Source: an uncultured Angelakisella sp. (lineage in GTDB: Bacteria; Bacillota; Clostridia; Oscillospirales; Ruminococcaceae). Taken from it: a stretch of DNA of 30,643 bases. The notes under the pieces are model-generated. The model saw only the letters and a program-made list of their open reading frames with translations. It did not search any database and was not told where the DNA came from. Shown here piece by piece: positions 21,858-30,493 of the stretch. How positions within the stretch are numbered: the first letter of the stretch is position 1; each line of letters opens with the position of its first letter. A program made the position numbers and the translations under genes. Location of the stretch: NCBI GenBank assembly GCA_934524965.1, contig CAKSYU010000022.1, forward strand, positions 1 through 30,643, written 5' to 3'.

Positions 21858-21989
21858 CTTTTTATCGAAATTTAACACCGCTATACCAACTTTGCATATA
21901 GCCATAATAAGGAGATAATGTGGTGCGGGGAATTTGCAAACATTTCGTGAAGATTTCGCACTTTCGTTTCTTTTTGCGGCGGGATTTGT

Positions 21990-21995
21990 TATAAT
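21990..21995 (+). promoter_or_regulatory. -10 element upstream of the Usp-like gene
   Basis: A perfect TATAAT, 70 bases before the gene. The -35 17 bases upstream (TTTCTT) is poor, so an activator or alternative start is possible. Confidence 0.4.
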
Positions 21996-22064
21996 AAAAA
22001 TAGAAACAAAAAACACTTTTGCCCGATGGCGAGAGTGCGCAGAAAAGGAGCGTTGACGCCGTTG

Positions 22065-22487
22065 ATGACTTCCCGCAAGCCGCAAAAGCTGCACCCCACC
22101 GTACTGGTGCTGGTGACAGACCAGCTGAGCTGTGACCGTTTGATCGTAGCAGGACGCCGCCTTGCCGATACCTACGGCTGTGTGCTGGAGGTGCAGAACA
22201 TCGCGCGGTTCGGCAGTGTGCCGGATCCCGCCGCCATAGAGCACCTGTACCAGACCAGCCGCGACGCGGGCGCCCGTATGGCGGTGCATTACAGCGAGGA
22301 CCCCGAACGCAGTCTGGTACAGACCTTAGCCGAGGGACTGCCCCGCTATGTTGTGACCGGTATGCCCGGCGGAGGCAGCGACCTGCTGCCCCGTTTGTGG
22401 ACACGCTTTGAGTACCTGACCTTTTACACGGTAGATGCCGCCGGTGATATGCAGGAGGTCACCGCCGTGGACCGCGCGCTGGCATAA
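22065..22487 (+). CDS. Universal-stress-protein-like protein
   Basis: A protein of about 140 residues with a UspA-type alpha/beta fold: VLVLVTDQLSCDRLIVAGRRLADTYGCVLEVQNI at the N-terminus, YQTSRDAGARMAVHYSED in the middle, then LAEGLPRYVVTGMPGGGSDLLPRLWTRFEYLTFYTVD. The Gly-rich loop (TGMPGGGSD) is at the usual ATP-binding position but is not a textbook GX2GX9GS/T. The start is uncertain. AAGGAG at about 22047 favours the TTG at 22062 or ATG at 22065, and a longer in-frame ATG at 22026 is possible. A domain of this kind sits in the N-terminal half of standard KdpD; the KdpD-like kinase nearby lacks it. Confidence 0.65.
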   Translation: MTSRKPQKLHPTVLVLVTDQLSCDRLIVAGRRLADTYGCVLEVQNIARFGSVPDPAAIEHLYQTSRDAGARMAVHYSEDPERSLVQTLAEGLPRYVVTGMPGGGSDLLPRLWTRFEYLTFYTVDAAGDMQEVTAVDRALA

Positions 22488-22521
22488 GCGCCGTATAAAA
22501 ACGAAAAGGAGCATTTGAGGT

Positions 22522-23457
22522 ATGAGAAAGGAAACCTTTACCCTGAATTCCAGTGACGGCAGCAGTCGACTTTCGGGCTTTCTGTTCCTGCCGGAGGGCG
22601 AACCGCGCGCCGTGGTGCAGATCTGCCACGGCATGTGCGAGTATATCCTGCGGTACGAGGAGATGGCGCAGCACCTAACCGACGCGGGCTATGCCGTCTG
22701 CGGCATCGATCACCTTGGGCATGGCTCCACCGCCGAGCTGAACGGAGAGATGCTGGGCTACTTTGGCAAAAAGGGCGCATGGAACAACCTTGTGGAGGAT
22801 CAGGAGCTGGAACGCCGCGCGATGCATGAGCGCTTCCCCTCCCTGCCCTACTTCCTGCTGGGACACAGCATGGGTTCCTTTGTGGCGCGGCTGTACGCCA
22901 CCCGCTACGGCAGGAATTTGCAGGCGCTGCTCATCAGCGGTACGGCGGGCAAAAACCCCGCCGCGGGTCCCGGCAAGGCGCTGGTGGCGCTGGTCTCGCT
23001 GTTCGGTGGCAAAAAAGGCACCTCCAAGCTGCTGTATATGCTGACCACCGGCAACAACAATAAGCAGACCGAGCAGAAAACGCTGGTGGACTGGATCTGC
23101 CACGACGAAGCGGTCTGCCGCAAATACATCAAGGACCCTTGGTGCAGCTTCATCTTTACCAACAGCGGCTATGGCGAGCTGCTGGAGCTGGTAGACCGCT
23201 GCAACCGCCCCGACTGGTACGCCGCGATCCCCAAGGAGCTTCCCATCTGGCTGTATGCCGGCGATGAGGACGCCGTGGGCAGCAACGGCAAGGGCGTTAC
23301 CGAAGTGTACGAGGGACTGAAGGCGCAGGGGCTGCGCGATGTTACCATCACCCTGTACCACGGCGCCCGCCACGAAGTCCACAACGAGGCACTGAAAGAG
23401 GAGCTGTTCCGTGATATCATCGACTATCTGGACAGCCATATGCCCAAAGCAGAGTGA
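22522..23457 (+). CDS. Alpha/beta hydrolase, lysophospholipase/monoacylglycerol lipase-like
   Basis: A 311-residue serine hydrolase of the Hydrolase_4 (S33-like) family. The oxyanion region is VVQICHGMCEYILRYEEMA (about 31-49). The nucleophile elbow is GHSMGS with Ser116. The catalytic Asp is expected in YAGDEDAVGSNGKGV and His in YHGARHEVHNE. A cap (about 125-215) follows the elbow. There is no signal peptide, so it should be cytoplasmic, acting on lysophospholipids, monoglycerides or similar esters. It starts after AAGGAG, 34 bases past the Usp-like gene, and may be co-transcribed with it. A terminator follows. Confidence 0.93.
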   Translation: MRKETFTLNSSDGSSRLSGFLFLPEGEPRAVVQICHGMCEYILRYEEMAQHLTDAGYAVCGIDHLGHGSTAELNGEMLGYFGKKGAWNNLVEDQELERRAMHERFPSLPYFLLGHSMGSFVARLYATRYGRNLQALLISGTAGKNPAAGPGKALVALVSLFGGKKGTSKLLYMLTTGNNNKQTEQKTLVDWICHDEAVCRKYIKDPWCSFIFTNSGYGELLELVDRCNRPDWYAAIPKELPIWLYAGDEDAVGSNGKGVTEVYEGLKAQGLRDVTITLYHGARHEVHNEALKEELFRDIIDYLDSHMPKAE

Positions 23458-23475
23458 TCTCCCCATTAACGACCA

Positions 23476-23507
23476 ACCCCCGCCTCCACCGGCGGGGGTC
23501 CTTTTTT
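23476..23507 (+). terminator. Terminator of the alpha/beta hydrolase gene
   Basis: ACCCCCGCC (23476-23484), TCCACC loop, GGCGGGGGT (23491-23499), then CCTTTTTT. Confidence 0.92.
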
Positions 23508-23513
23508 GCGCAA

Positions 23514-23553
23514 ACAAAAAAGACAGCACCTCTGGTTCAGTGCCGTCTTTTAC
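23514..23553 (-). terminator. Terminator of the small membrane protein gene
   Basis: On the minus strand AAAAGACGGCAC pairs with GTGCTGTCTTTT (one G-T pair) and is followed by a T run (plus 23515-23521). Confidence 0.85.
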
Positions 23554-23574
23554 GGAGTTCTTATCGGAGCGTTC

Positions 23575-23724
23575 TCAGCCGACCGCCACCTTGTTCTTTT
23601 CGGCGCGCATGATGGGCAGCCACTCGGTAAACGCGATGATGAGCGAAACAAAAATGCAGATGGGGCTGAGTACGATGCAGTTGATGAATTCCTTACGGGC
23701 TTCCATATATTCCTTGGTGTGCAT
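23575..23724 (-). CDS. Small single-pass membrane protein
   Basis: A 49-residue protein from the ATG at 23724, behind AGGAGG. A charged N-terminus (MHTKEYMEARKEF) precedes one hydrophobic helix (INCIVLSPICIFVSLIIAF). The C-terminus is basic (MRAEKNKVAVG). A strong terminator follows, so it is a genuine transcription unit. It stands between the hydrolase and the kinase genes on the opposite strand. Function unknown. Confidence 0.7.
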   Translation of the reverse strand: MHTKEYMEARKEFINCIVLSPICIFVSLIIAFTEWLPIMRAEKNKVAVG

Positions 23725-23915
23725 AGTCAATTTCCTCCTGTCCCTTATACGGGGTTTTACTTTGGTACCATTATACGGTGGCGCCACGCTAATTTTTCGG
23801 AAAGGTTCCTGTACACGACCGAAAAAGAGGAATATTTCCGCTTTCTTAATGCGAGAAAAATGCTATAATGTAGCCTGTAATATAATAAGAGTAAAACGGG
23901 AGGGGAGAAAACCGT

Positions 23916-24995
23916 ATGGAGCCGAAAAGAGCCTTCTGGCACGATCTGCTGCGCACCGTGCTGATCCTCGGCGCCGCCGTAGCGGTATGCAGCGTGCTTT
24001 CGCAGGTGCATGATGACAACAACCCCTTTGCCGTGCTTATCTTTGTGCTGGCGGTGGCTATCGTCGCGCTGGTCACCAACGGCTATCTGTGGGGCGCGGC
24101 GGCTTCGGTCATCGGGGTATTCTGTGTCAACTTTATGTTCACCTACCCCTTCTGGAGCTTTGATATGAGCATCACCGGCTACCCCCTCACCTTTATGGTC
24201 ATGCTGGTGGTCTCGGTGGTCATCAGCACCCTTACCACACGGGTAAAGCAGACCGAGCGCCTGCGGTACGAGATCGAAAGCGAAAAGCTGCGCGCCGACC
24301 TTTTGCGGGCGCTCTCGCACGATCTGCGCACGCCGCTTGCCTCCATCGAGGGCGCTGACAGCCTGCTGCTGGAGCAGCCGGAGCTTTCCGAAGCGGAGCG
24401 CCGCACCCTGCTGGAGCAGATCCGGCGGGAGACCCGCTGGCTGACCCGCATTACCGAAAATATGCTTTCCGTCACCCGCATGGCGGGGGAAAAGGTGAAC
24501 CTGCACCGCACTGATGAGGTGGTGGAGGAGATCGTGGACAGCGCCGTTCAGAAGCTGCGGCGCAGCTCGACTGCCCTGCCGGTCACGGTGTACCGCCCGC
24601 AGGAGATCATTACCGCCCCGATGGACGCCACACTGATGGAGCAGGTCGTTCTTAACCTCTTGGAAAACGCCGTCAACCACGCCGAGGGCGCTACCCGCAT
24701 ATGGGTGCGGATCACCCGTGAGGGGGAGACGGTGATGATCGCCGTGGAGGATAACGGCGCGGGCTTCCCGCCCGAAATGCTCCCGCGGCTCTTTGACCGC
24801 AAGGTGCTGCCGCAGCCCAGCTCCTGCGCCGACGGGCGGCGCGGACTGGGACTGGGACTGACGCTTTGCAACGCTATTGTACAGGCACACGGCGGGCACA
24901 TGACCGCCGAAAACCGTCCCGAGGGCGGCGCACGGGTAACGCTGTGGCTGCCCGCCGGCACAGATGAGGAGGAAACTGACTGTGAAGCACTGTGA
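23916..24995 (+). CDS. KdpD-like sensor histidine kinase lacking the N-terminal sensor half
   Basis: A 359-residue kinase. It begins with the KdpD-type four-helix membrane block (DUF4118-like, about 10-108: LLRTVLILGAAVAVCS, PFAVLIFVLAVAIVALVTNGYLWG, FCVNFMFTYPFWSF, LTFMVMLVVSVVIST). Dimerisation/phosphoacceptor domain with LSHDLRTPLA, His135. Then an ATPase domain with the N box NLLENAVNHA and the G boxes DNGAGFP and GLGLGLTLC. The roughly 370-residue cytoplasmic KdpD/Usp half of full-length KdpD is absent. The regulator gene overlaps it by 14 bases. No kdpFABC is in the window, so the signal may be K+ or envelope-related. Confidence 0.92.
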   Translation: MEPKRAFWHDLLRTVLILGAAVAVCSVLSQVHDDNNPFAVLIFVLAVAIVALVTNGYLWGAAASVIGVFCVNFMFTYPFWSFDMSITGYPLTFMVMLVVSVVISTLTTRVKQTERLRYEIESEKLRADLLRALSHDLRTPLASIEGADSLLLEQPELSEAERRTLLEQIRRETRWLTRITENMLSVTRMAGEKVNLHRTDEVVEEIVDSAVQKLRRSSTALPVTVYRPQEIITAPMDATLMEQVVLNLLENAVNHAEGATRIWVRITREGETVMIAVEDNGAGFPPEMLPRLFDRKVLPQPSSCADGRRGLGLGLTLCNAIVQAHGGHMTAENRPEGGARVTLWLPAGTDEEETDCEAL

Positions 24996-25713
24996 TAAAA
25001 TTATGATCGTCGAGGACGATGCTGGTATCTGCCGGTATCTGCAAAGCACGCTGACTGCCGCCGGCTACGATATCGTCACCGTGGGGGACGGACGCTCGGC
25101 ACTGGCGCTTATCGCCTCCCACTGCCCCGACTGCCTGCTGCTGGATCTGGGACTGCCGGATATGGACGGTGTCAATATTATCCAAAGCGTGCGCAAATGG
25201 AGCAGCGTGCCCATCATTGTCATTTCCGCCCGCATGACCGAGGACGACAAGGCAGGCGCCCTTGACCTTGGCGCGGACGATTACCTTACCAAGCCCTTTG
25301 GCACCGTGGAGCTGCTGGCGCGCATTCGCACCGCGCTGCGCCACACCCGCAAGGCGTGCGGCGGCGAGGAGCTGCGGGAGGGGCAGTACGTGGTCGGCGA
25401 GCTTGTCATTGACTACAACCTCCACCGTGCCTACCTTGCCGGCCAGGACGCCGGTCTGACCCCCAGCGAGTTCAAAATCCTGGCGCTGCTGGGGCGCTAC
25501 GCCGGTCGGGTGCTTACCTACCAGCAGATGCTGCGGGAGCTGTGGGGCCCCGCCGCCAACCCGCGGGATAACAAGCTGCTGCGGGTACATATGGCAAACC
25601 TCCGCCGCAAGCTGGAACCGAACCCCGAAGAACCCCGTTACCTCTTTACTGAGGTGGGTGTCGGCTACCGTTTGGCGGAGGGCGATGCTCCCGATGCTGC
25701 CGATGATGAATAA
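24982..25713 (+). CDS. kdpE: KdpE-like OmpR-family response regulator
   Basis: A 243-residue regulator. The start is probably the GTG at 24982, nine bases after AGGAGG; an in-frame ATG at 24964 lacks such support. The receiver domain (about 1-125) has acidic Glu11-Asp12-Asp13, phosphoacceptor Asp55 (LLLDLGLPD) and Lys104 (LTKPFG). The OmpR/PhoB winged-helix domain (about 135-235) reads LTPSEFKILALLGRYAGRVLTYQQMLRELWG, then LRVHMANLRRKLE and YLFTEVGVGYRL. The sequence is closest in kind to KdpE. It overlaps the kinase gene and ends before a convergent operon. Confidence 0.93.
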   Translation: MKHCDKIMIVEDDAGICRYLQSTLTAAGYDIVTVGDGRSALALIASHCPDCLLLDLGLPDMDGVNIIQSVRKWSSVPIIVISARMTEDDKAGALDLGADDYLTKPFGTVELLARIRTALRHTRKACGGEELREGQYVVGELVIDYNLHRAYLAGQDAGLTPSEFKILALLGRYAGRVLTYQQMLRELWGPAANPRDNKLLRVHMANLRRKLEPNPEEPRYLFTEVGVGYRLAEGDAPDAADDE

Positions 25714-25733
25714 TTACTGATATAAATAGCGTA

Positions 25734-25772
25734 CCCCCGCTGACCGATGAGGTCGGCGGGGGCAGTTTATTT
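25734..25772. terminator. Bidirectional terminator between kdpE and the EFR1 gene
   Basis: CCCCCGCTGACC (25734-25745) pairs with GGTCGGCGGGGG (25751-25762), one wobble, followed by CAGTTTATTT. It serves convergent transcripts. Confidence 0.8.
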
Positions 25773-25788
25773 GCTGTACCAACTCTTA

Positions 25789-26616
25789 TTACTGCGGTGG
25801 GTAAAACTTATTCTCCCGCCTTCTGATATAGTTCTCCTCCAGCATGGCACGGTGGGCAAGGAACGCCGCGTCGTCAAAGTATTTGGCGCCGGCGGGGCAG
25901 GCCCTGATGCACGCCTGGCACTTGATGCAGATTCCGGTGCAGGCGGTCGGCTCCTCCTTTGGGATCGACCCCATCGGGCACAGGGCGGCGCACAGTCCGC
26001 AGTGGGCGCAGGCGGCGGGGTCTGTCACAGGCTTCGCCTTCAGGAAGCGTGCCGGTTCCCCATTCGGCATCAGCGGCGTGTAATACGCCCCGATCGGCTC
26101 CCTGCCGGGGACTTTCACCGGCTGGGAGCTTTCCTCTTTTCGCAGTTTTTCCGCCGTCCGGCGGGCAAAGTCCTCTGCCGCGGCGATATCCGCGGCGTCG
26201 GGGCGTCCATGCGCCAGCAGCGGCGCAAAGGCATGCTCCCCCACCAGTGCCGCCGCAGCCGCCGGCAAAAAGCCGTTTGCCGCCAGCACCCCGCACAGCT
26301 CCTTCAGGGCGTCATCGTAGCTGCGGTTGCCATACAGCACCACCGCCGCGGCAGTCGCTCCCCCGCCGGTAAAGTGCTCCCGCAAAAAGGGCAGCAGCAC
26401 ATTGGGCAGCCGTCCCGCATAGGTCGGGCTGCCCCAGAATATCAGGTCTTTCTCATGGAAGGAATAGCTCCGCTCCCGTGCCGCGGGCAGGGTGTAGTCC
26501 AGCTCCCGCACCGGAACGCCCAGCGTCCCGCCGGCAGCTTCCGCCATCGCGCGCAGCACCCGTCGGGTGGTGCCGGTACCGCTATAGTACACCGCCCACA
26601 CCGCCTCAAAGGTCAT
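25789..26616 (-). CDS. EFR1-family ferrodoxin (flavodoxin-ferredoxin fusion)
   Basis: A 275-residue fusion. A flavodoxin-like domain (about 1-165) has the FMN phosphate loop YYSGTGTTRR (10-19) and FWGSPTYAGRLPN. A 2[4Fe-4S] ferredoxin domain (about 195-255) has two Cys clusters, CAHCGLCAALCP and CIKCQACIRACP. Such proteins carry electrons in anaerobes. It is the last gene of the acyl-CoA operon, 11 bases after the CoA-transferase, which suggests a redox step in that pathway. The specific partner is unknown. Confidence 0.93.
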   Translation of the reverse strand: MTFEAVWAVYYSGTGTTRRVLRAMAEAAGGTLGVPVRELDYTLPAARERSYSFHEKDLIFWGSPTYAGRLPNVLLPFLREHFTGGGATAAAVVLYGNRSYDDALKELCGVLAANGFLPAAAAALVGEHAFAPLLAHGRPDAADIAAAEDFARRTAEKLRKEESSQPVKVPGREPIGAYYTPLMPNGEPARFLKAKPVTDPAACAHCGLCAALCPMGSIPKEEPTACTGICIKCQACIRACPAGAKYFDDAAFLAHRAMLEENYIRRRENKFYPPQ

Positions 26617-26627
26617 CGGATCACCCC

Positions 26628-28175
26628 CTATTCCGCAAAAAGCGCCTTATCCATCTCCCGCAGGTCATGGGCGATCAGCGGCGCGAACTCCATCTTCTCC
26701 AGAATGTCCCGTTCCAGCTCCACACCCGGGGCGATCTCGGTCAGCAGCAGTCCCACCGGCGTCAGGCGGAATACCGCCCGCTCGGTGATATACAGCACCT
26801 GCTGGTCGCCCTTCTGGTTGGAGTATTCTCCCGAAAAAGTGATATGCTCCACCGCACGGCGGAACTTGCATATCCCGCCGTCCTTTATGATATTCAGCCG
26901 CCCGTTTTCCAGCCGGATCTCGCTTTCCCCCGCCGTAAAGCTGCCCATAAAGCACACTTTTTTGGCGCACTGGGTAATATTGATAAACCCGCCGGGACCG
27001 GGGATCTTCTCCCCGAAGCGGCTCACATTCACATTGCCCTCGCGGTCAAATTCCGCCCCGCCCAGACACGCCACATCGATGCCGCCGCCATCGTACAGGT
27101 CAAAGATATCCGGCTGCTTTATCATGGCATCGGCGTTGTAAGCGGCTCCGGTCAGCAGCCCGCCCTGCGGCGCGCCGCCGATGGTGCCGGATTCGATACT
27201 CAGCATCACCCGCTCCAGCCGCTTTTGCTCGGTCAGCACATTGGTGATCAGCGTCGGCACCCCAATGCCGAAATTGACAAAATCCCCGTCGGTGATCTCC
27301 GCCGCCGCGCGGCGCGCCATCACCTTCTTGATATTCAGCGGGATCGGCGGCAGCTCCTCCAGCGGGATCCGCACCCGACCGGTAAAGGCGTCCACCCAGC
27401 GTTCCTCGGTCACAAATTGCTGGCGGGAATTTTCCTCCCGTCCCACAATGATATAGTCCACCAGACAGGCGGGTACCACCACGTCTTTGGCGTTCATGGT
27501 GTGCGCGGGCACCAGCTGATCCACCTGCGCCAGCACTATGCCGCCGCTGTTGTGGGTCGCGGCAGCCATTTCGTACTGTTCCAGCAGGAACGCCTCATTT
27601 TCCATGCTGATGTTGCCGTCGGCATCGGCAGTGCTGCCCTTGATGATGCAGGCATCAAGGGGGAACGCCGGAAAGAACAGCTGCTCTTTTCCGCCCAGCT
27701 TCACCAGCTCCACCACTTCTTCCCCGCTTTCCCATGCCCTGCGGTTCATGCGGCAGCCGTCACGGCGCGGGTCTACAAAGGTGCGCAGTCCCACCTCGGT
27801 CAGCACGCCCGTCTTTTTGCCGGCAATGGCGCGCATCATGTGGGACATGACCCCCTGCGGCGCCATGAACAGGGCGAAATCATTATGATGGATATAGGGG
27901 TAAATGGCATTCGCAAGGCTTAAATTGCTGCACAAAAGGCGCGCGAGCATTCCCTCGTGCGCAAAATGGTTGATGCCGCGGCGCTTGCCGTCGCCGCCCA
28001 GCCCCGCTACATTCACCAGCCGCAGGTCACGGGGGTGCCCCTCCCGCAGGAAGCGCGCCTCCAGCTCACACAGAATATCCTCCGCCAGCGAAAAGCCGAT
28101 AAAGCCATCTACCGCTACCGTCATACCGTCACGGATCAGAGCGGCGGCTTCGGCGGCTGTCAACTGCTTTGCCAT
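26628..28175 (-). CDS. Acyl-CoA:acetate/3-ketoacid CoA-transferase (fused alpha-beta)
   Basis: A 515-residue type I CoA-transferase with fused A and B halves, like propionate CoA-transferase and YdiF. The alpha half starts DGMTVAVDGFIGFSLAEDILCELE; the beta half starts near residue 283 (KVMARRAAAEITDGDFVNFGIGVPTLI). The catalytic Glu328 sits in SIESGTIGG, where the enzyme forms a Glu-CoA thioester. The GxGGF-like PGPGGFINI segment is typical. It moves CoA between short-chain acids and acetate. It lies 13 bases after the crotonase, in the same operon. Confidence 0.93.
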   Translation of the reverse strand: MAKQLTAAEAAALIRDGMTVAVDGFIGFSLAEDILCELEARFLREGHPRDLRLVNVAGLGGDGKRRGINHFAHEGMLARLLCSNLSLANAIYPYIHHNDFALFMAPQGVMSHMMRAIAGKKTGVLTEVGLRTFVDPRRDGCRMNRRAWESGEEVVELVKLGGKEQLFFPAFPLDACIIKGSTADADGNISMENEAFLLEQYEMAAATHNSGGIVLAQVDQLVPAHTMNAKDVVVPACLVDYIIVGREENSRQQFVTEERWVDAFTGRVRIPLEELPPIPLNIKKVMARRAAAEITDGDFVNFGIGVPTLITNVLTEQKRLERVMLSIESGTIGGAPQGGLLTGAAYNADAMIKQPDIFDLYDGGGIDVACLGGAEFDREGNVNVSRFGEKIPGPGGFINITQCAKKVCFMGSFTAGESEIRLENGRLNIIKDGGICKFRRAVEHITFSGEYSNQKGDQQVLYITERAVFRLTPVGLLLTEIAPGVELERDILEKMEFAPLIAHDLREMDKALFAE

Positions 28176-28188
28176 CTTGTATCCCCTC

Positions 28189-28959
28189 TCATTCTCCGGT
28201 AAATACCCGAGGTCGTTTTTCCAAAAAGGCGGTCATGCCCTCCCGACGGTCACGGCTGTCGCCGCATTCGCCAAAGAGCCCCCGCTCCCATTCCAGCGCT
28301 TCCTCCATCAGCATTTCCCGCCCGCCGTTCACGCCGCGCTTGGCACGGGTCACGGCGTAGGGGCTGTTCTGCGCGATCTCCCGCGCCAGCTCCAGCGTCT
28401 CCTCCAGCAGCGCGCCGGCAGTGAATACACTGTTCACCATGCCCCACTCACGGGCGGTCTCGGCGGTAATGCGCCGTCCGGTAAAGATCATTTCCTTGGC
28501 GCGGGTCTCCCCGATGATCCGGGGCAGCCTTTGGGTGCCGCCCGCTCCGCAGATGGTGCCCAGCGTTACCTCCGGCACCGCGAATCCCGCCGCCATGGAG
28601 GCGCACCGCAGGTCGCACGCCAGCGCCAGCTCACAGCCGCCGCCCAGCGCCAACCCGTTTACCGCGGCGATCACCGGCATCGCCAGCTCCTCCAGACGGG
28701 TATTCAGACGGCTGCCCAGCAGCGCCCACTCATACAGCTCCCGTCCGTTCAGCGGCGCCATTTCCTTGATGTCCGCGCCGGCGCAGAAGAATTTTCCCGC
28801 GCCGGTCAGCACCAGCACCCGCGGGGCACGGCGCTCCACCTCGTCCAGCAGGGTATTCATCTCCGCCATGGTACGGCGGTTCAGGATAAAGGGGACACCC
28901 TCTCCCTCCATCGTCAGCAGGGCGATCTCGGTATCGGGCATGGTCAGTATCGTTTTCAT
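28189..28959 (-). CDS. Enoyl-CoA hydratase/isomerase (crotonase family)
   Basis: A 256-residue crotonase. The CoA pocket and oxyanion holes are FFCAGADIKEM and NGLALGGGCELA. Both catalytic acids of true hydratases are present, Glu110 (GGGCE) and Glu130 (VPEVTLGTICGAGGTQRLP). It should hydrate a trans-2-enoyl-CoA such as crotonyl-CoA. AAGGAG precedes the ATG. It sits between the GntP permease and the CoA-transferase. Confidence 0.94.
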   Translation of the reverse strand: MKTILTMPDTEIALLTMEGEGVPFILNRRTMAEMNTLLDEVERRAPRVLVLTGAGKFFCAGADIKEMAPLNGRELYEWALLGSRLNTRLEELAMPVIAAVNGLALGGGCELALACDLRCASMAAGFAVPEVTLGTICGAGGTQRLPRIIGETRAKEMIFTGRRITAETAREWGMVNSVFTAGALLEETLELAREIAQNSPYAVTRAKRGVNGGREMLMEEALEWERGLFGECGDSRDRREGMTAFLEKRPRVFTGE

Positions 28960-28975
28960 GGGTCATCTCCTTTTA

Positions 28976-30277
28976 TCAGCCCAGCCAGATGCAGATGGGC
29001 AGCGCAATGAGGAAGGTACACAGCACCGGTATCACCGCGCAGGTCACAAAGTTATACTTGTAGCTTGCCTTATGGGTGGTGTGGCAGATGCCAAACACCG
29101 ATACGATCGAACCGTTCCACGGCATCGAATCCAATCCGCCGGAGCCGAGCGAGCACAGCCGGTGGATAAATTCCAGGCTGTACCCCTGCCCCGCGTAGGA
29201 AAGGAAGATATCCCTCAGCGAGGTGTACATCAGCGTCAGACCGCCGGAGGAGGAACCGAGGATACAGGCAAACAGGTTGCTGCCCACCGCCGCCACCAGA
29301 TAGGGGTTCGCGGTGGAAGCCTCCAGCGTCTGCACCGCCCACGCATAAAACGGGGTGATCTTCGCCACCGCGCCGAAGCCCACGATGGTGGCGGTATTGA
29401 TGATGACCGTTACCGAGGTCGTTGCCGCCTGGTTGACGGTCGGCAGCATTTCTTTCCACGGGATACTGCGGCAGAACAGCAGCAGCGACAGTACAATGCC
29501 GATCAGCAGGCACGCCACAATGCCGATATTCGTCACATTGAACAGCACTATAACGGCAGTCAGCGGGATAAAGCTGATAACCGCATTCGGGGTCGCGCCC
29601 TCATGCTGGCGCACGCCGCCCTCCGGCGGGGTAAAGTGCTCCCCGCGCAGCTTCGCTTTTTTCGCCTGCCGGTTCATGTACCACACAACAAGCACCGCCA
29701 TTGCTACCGAAGCCGCCAGACCGGGGATCAGCCCCGCGTAGGAGGGGGTGCCAAGGCTCTGCATCGAAACGATGTTGCAGATCTGCGGTGAAAAAGGACC
29801 GGTCATCGCAAAGGTCCACATACCGCCGCACACGATGCCCGGCAGCAGGTAGGTGGGCAGGTCAGCCTCCTCAAACAGCTTCAGCGCAATGGGATAGATG
29901 GCAAAGATGATGACAAAGCTGTTGATACCGCCGTAGCTCAGCAGCGCCGCCGAGATCAGGCACGCCACCATGCAGTTTTTGGCGCCGAACCAGCGCACCA
30001 CCGTCTCGCCGATCTTTGCCGCTGCGCCGCTGATCTGGTACAGGCTGCCCAGCAGGTTCCCCAGCAGGAAGATCATAAAATAAGATACAAAGAAAGATCC
30101 GACGCCCTGCACATACACGCCGGTCACCGAGTCCAGTACCGGCAACCCGCTCAGCAGCGTCACCAGCAGCGCCGCCAGCGGCCCCACTATAATGGGCGAT
30201 ACCCGCCGGAAAATCAGCACCGTCATGCCGCATAGTGCCAGCAGAATCCCGATCCCGCTCAGCCAAATCTCATTCAT
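28976..30277 (-). CDS. GntP-family organic acid permease
   Basis: A 433-residue permease with about twelve helices, starting at the ATG at 30277 behind AGGAG. It belongs to the gluconate:H+ symporter (GntP) family. Visible marks are the early FRRVSPIIVGPLAALLVTLLSGLPV, the loop GGINSFVIIFAIYPIAL, GSSSGGLTLMYTSL and GSGGLDSMPWNGSIVSVFGICHTTH near the C-terminus. Homologues import gluconate or short hydroxy/keto acids such as 3-hydroxybutyrate. The operon context of CoA-transferase and crotonase favours a short-chain acid. Confidence 0.92.
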   Translation of the reverse strand: MNEIWLSGIGILLALCGMTVLIFRRVSPIIVGPLAALLVTLLSGLPVLDSVTGVYVQGVGSFFVSYFMIFLLGNLLGSLYQISGAAAKIGETVVRWFGAKNCMVACLISAALLSYGGINSFVIIFAIYPIALKLFEEADLPTYLLPGIVCGGMWTFAMTGPFSPQICNIVSMQSLGTPSYAGLIPGLAASVAMAVLVVWYMNRQAKKAKLRGEHFTPPEGGVRQHEGATPNAVISFIPLTAVIVLFNVTNIGIVACLLIGIVLSLLLFCRSIPWKEMLPTVNQAATTSVTVIINTATIVGFGAVAKITPFYAWAVQTLEASTANPYLVAAVGSNLFACILGSSSGGLTLMYTSLRDIFLSYAGQGYSLEFIHRLCSLGSGGLDSMPWNGSIVSVFGICHTTHKASYKYNFVTCAVIPVLCTFLIALPICIWLG

Positions 30278-30308
30278 GATAATATCTCCTCTCTTTTTTG
30301 CTTTTCCA

Positions 30309-30410
30309 CCCCGCAGGGGAGCGTCCCTCCGCTCCCACTCGGGCTGACCCTCCGCTGCGCTTCGGGCAGCCCTCACCGCTGCGGAACACCCCCTCCCGCT
30401 CCCCGGCGGG
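30309..30410. repeat. GC-rich imperfect palindrome in the acyl-CoA operon
   Basis: An outer stem, CCCGCAGGGGAGCG (30310-30323) with CGCTCCCCGGCGGG (30397-30410), has one mismatch, and the interior holds further hairpins such as GGGCTG/GGCAGCCC and GAGCG/CGCTC. It resembles the element at 3784-3910 in kind, not in sequence. Confidence 0.55.
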
Positions 30411-30416
30411 ATAGTG

Positions 30417-30453
30417 GAAGAGAGGACAATGGGGCTGGCATTGTCCTCTCTTC
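30417..30453. promoter_or_regulatory. 15-bp perfect hairpin between operon genes
   Basis: GAAGAGAGGACAATG (30417-30431) and CATTGTCCTCTCTTC (30439-30453) with a 7-nt loop. There is no T run on either side, so it may be an attenuator, an mRNA stability element or a weak terminator between the two transcription units. Confidence 0.55.
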
Positions 30454-30493
30454 ACGGGGGGAAATAAGAAATGAAAATGAGAAAATCAATTCA

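Noticed and set aside
21768..22025. Rex operator in the rex/Usp intergenic region.
   Set aside because: TTCGTGAA-like sequence is present but no TTGTTAAN4TTAACAA-type palindrome.
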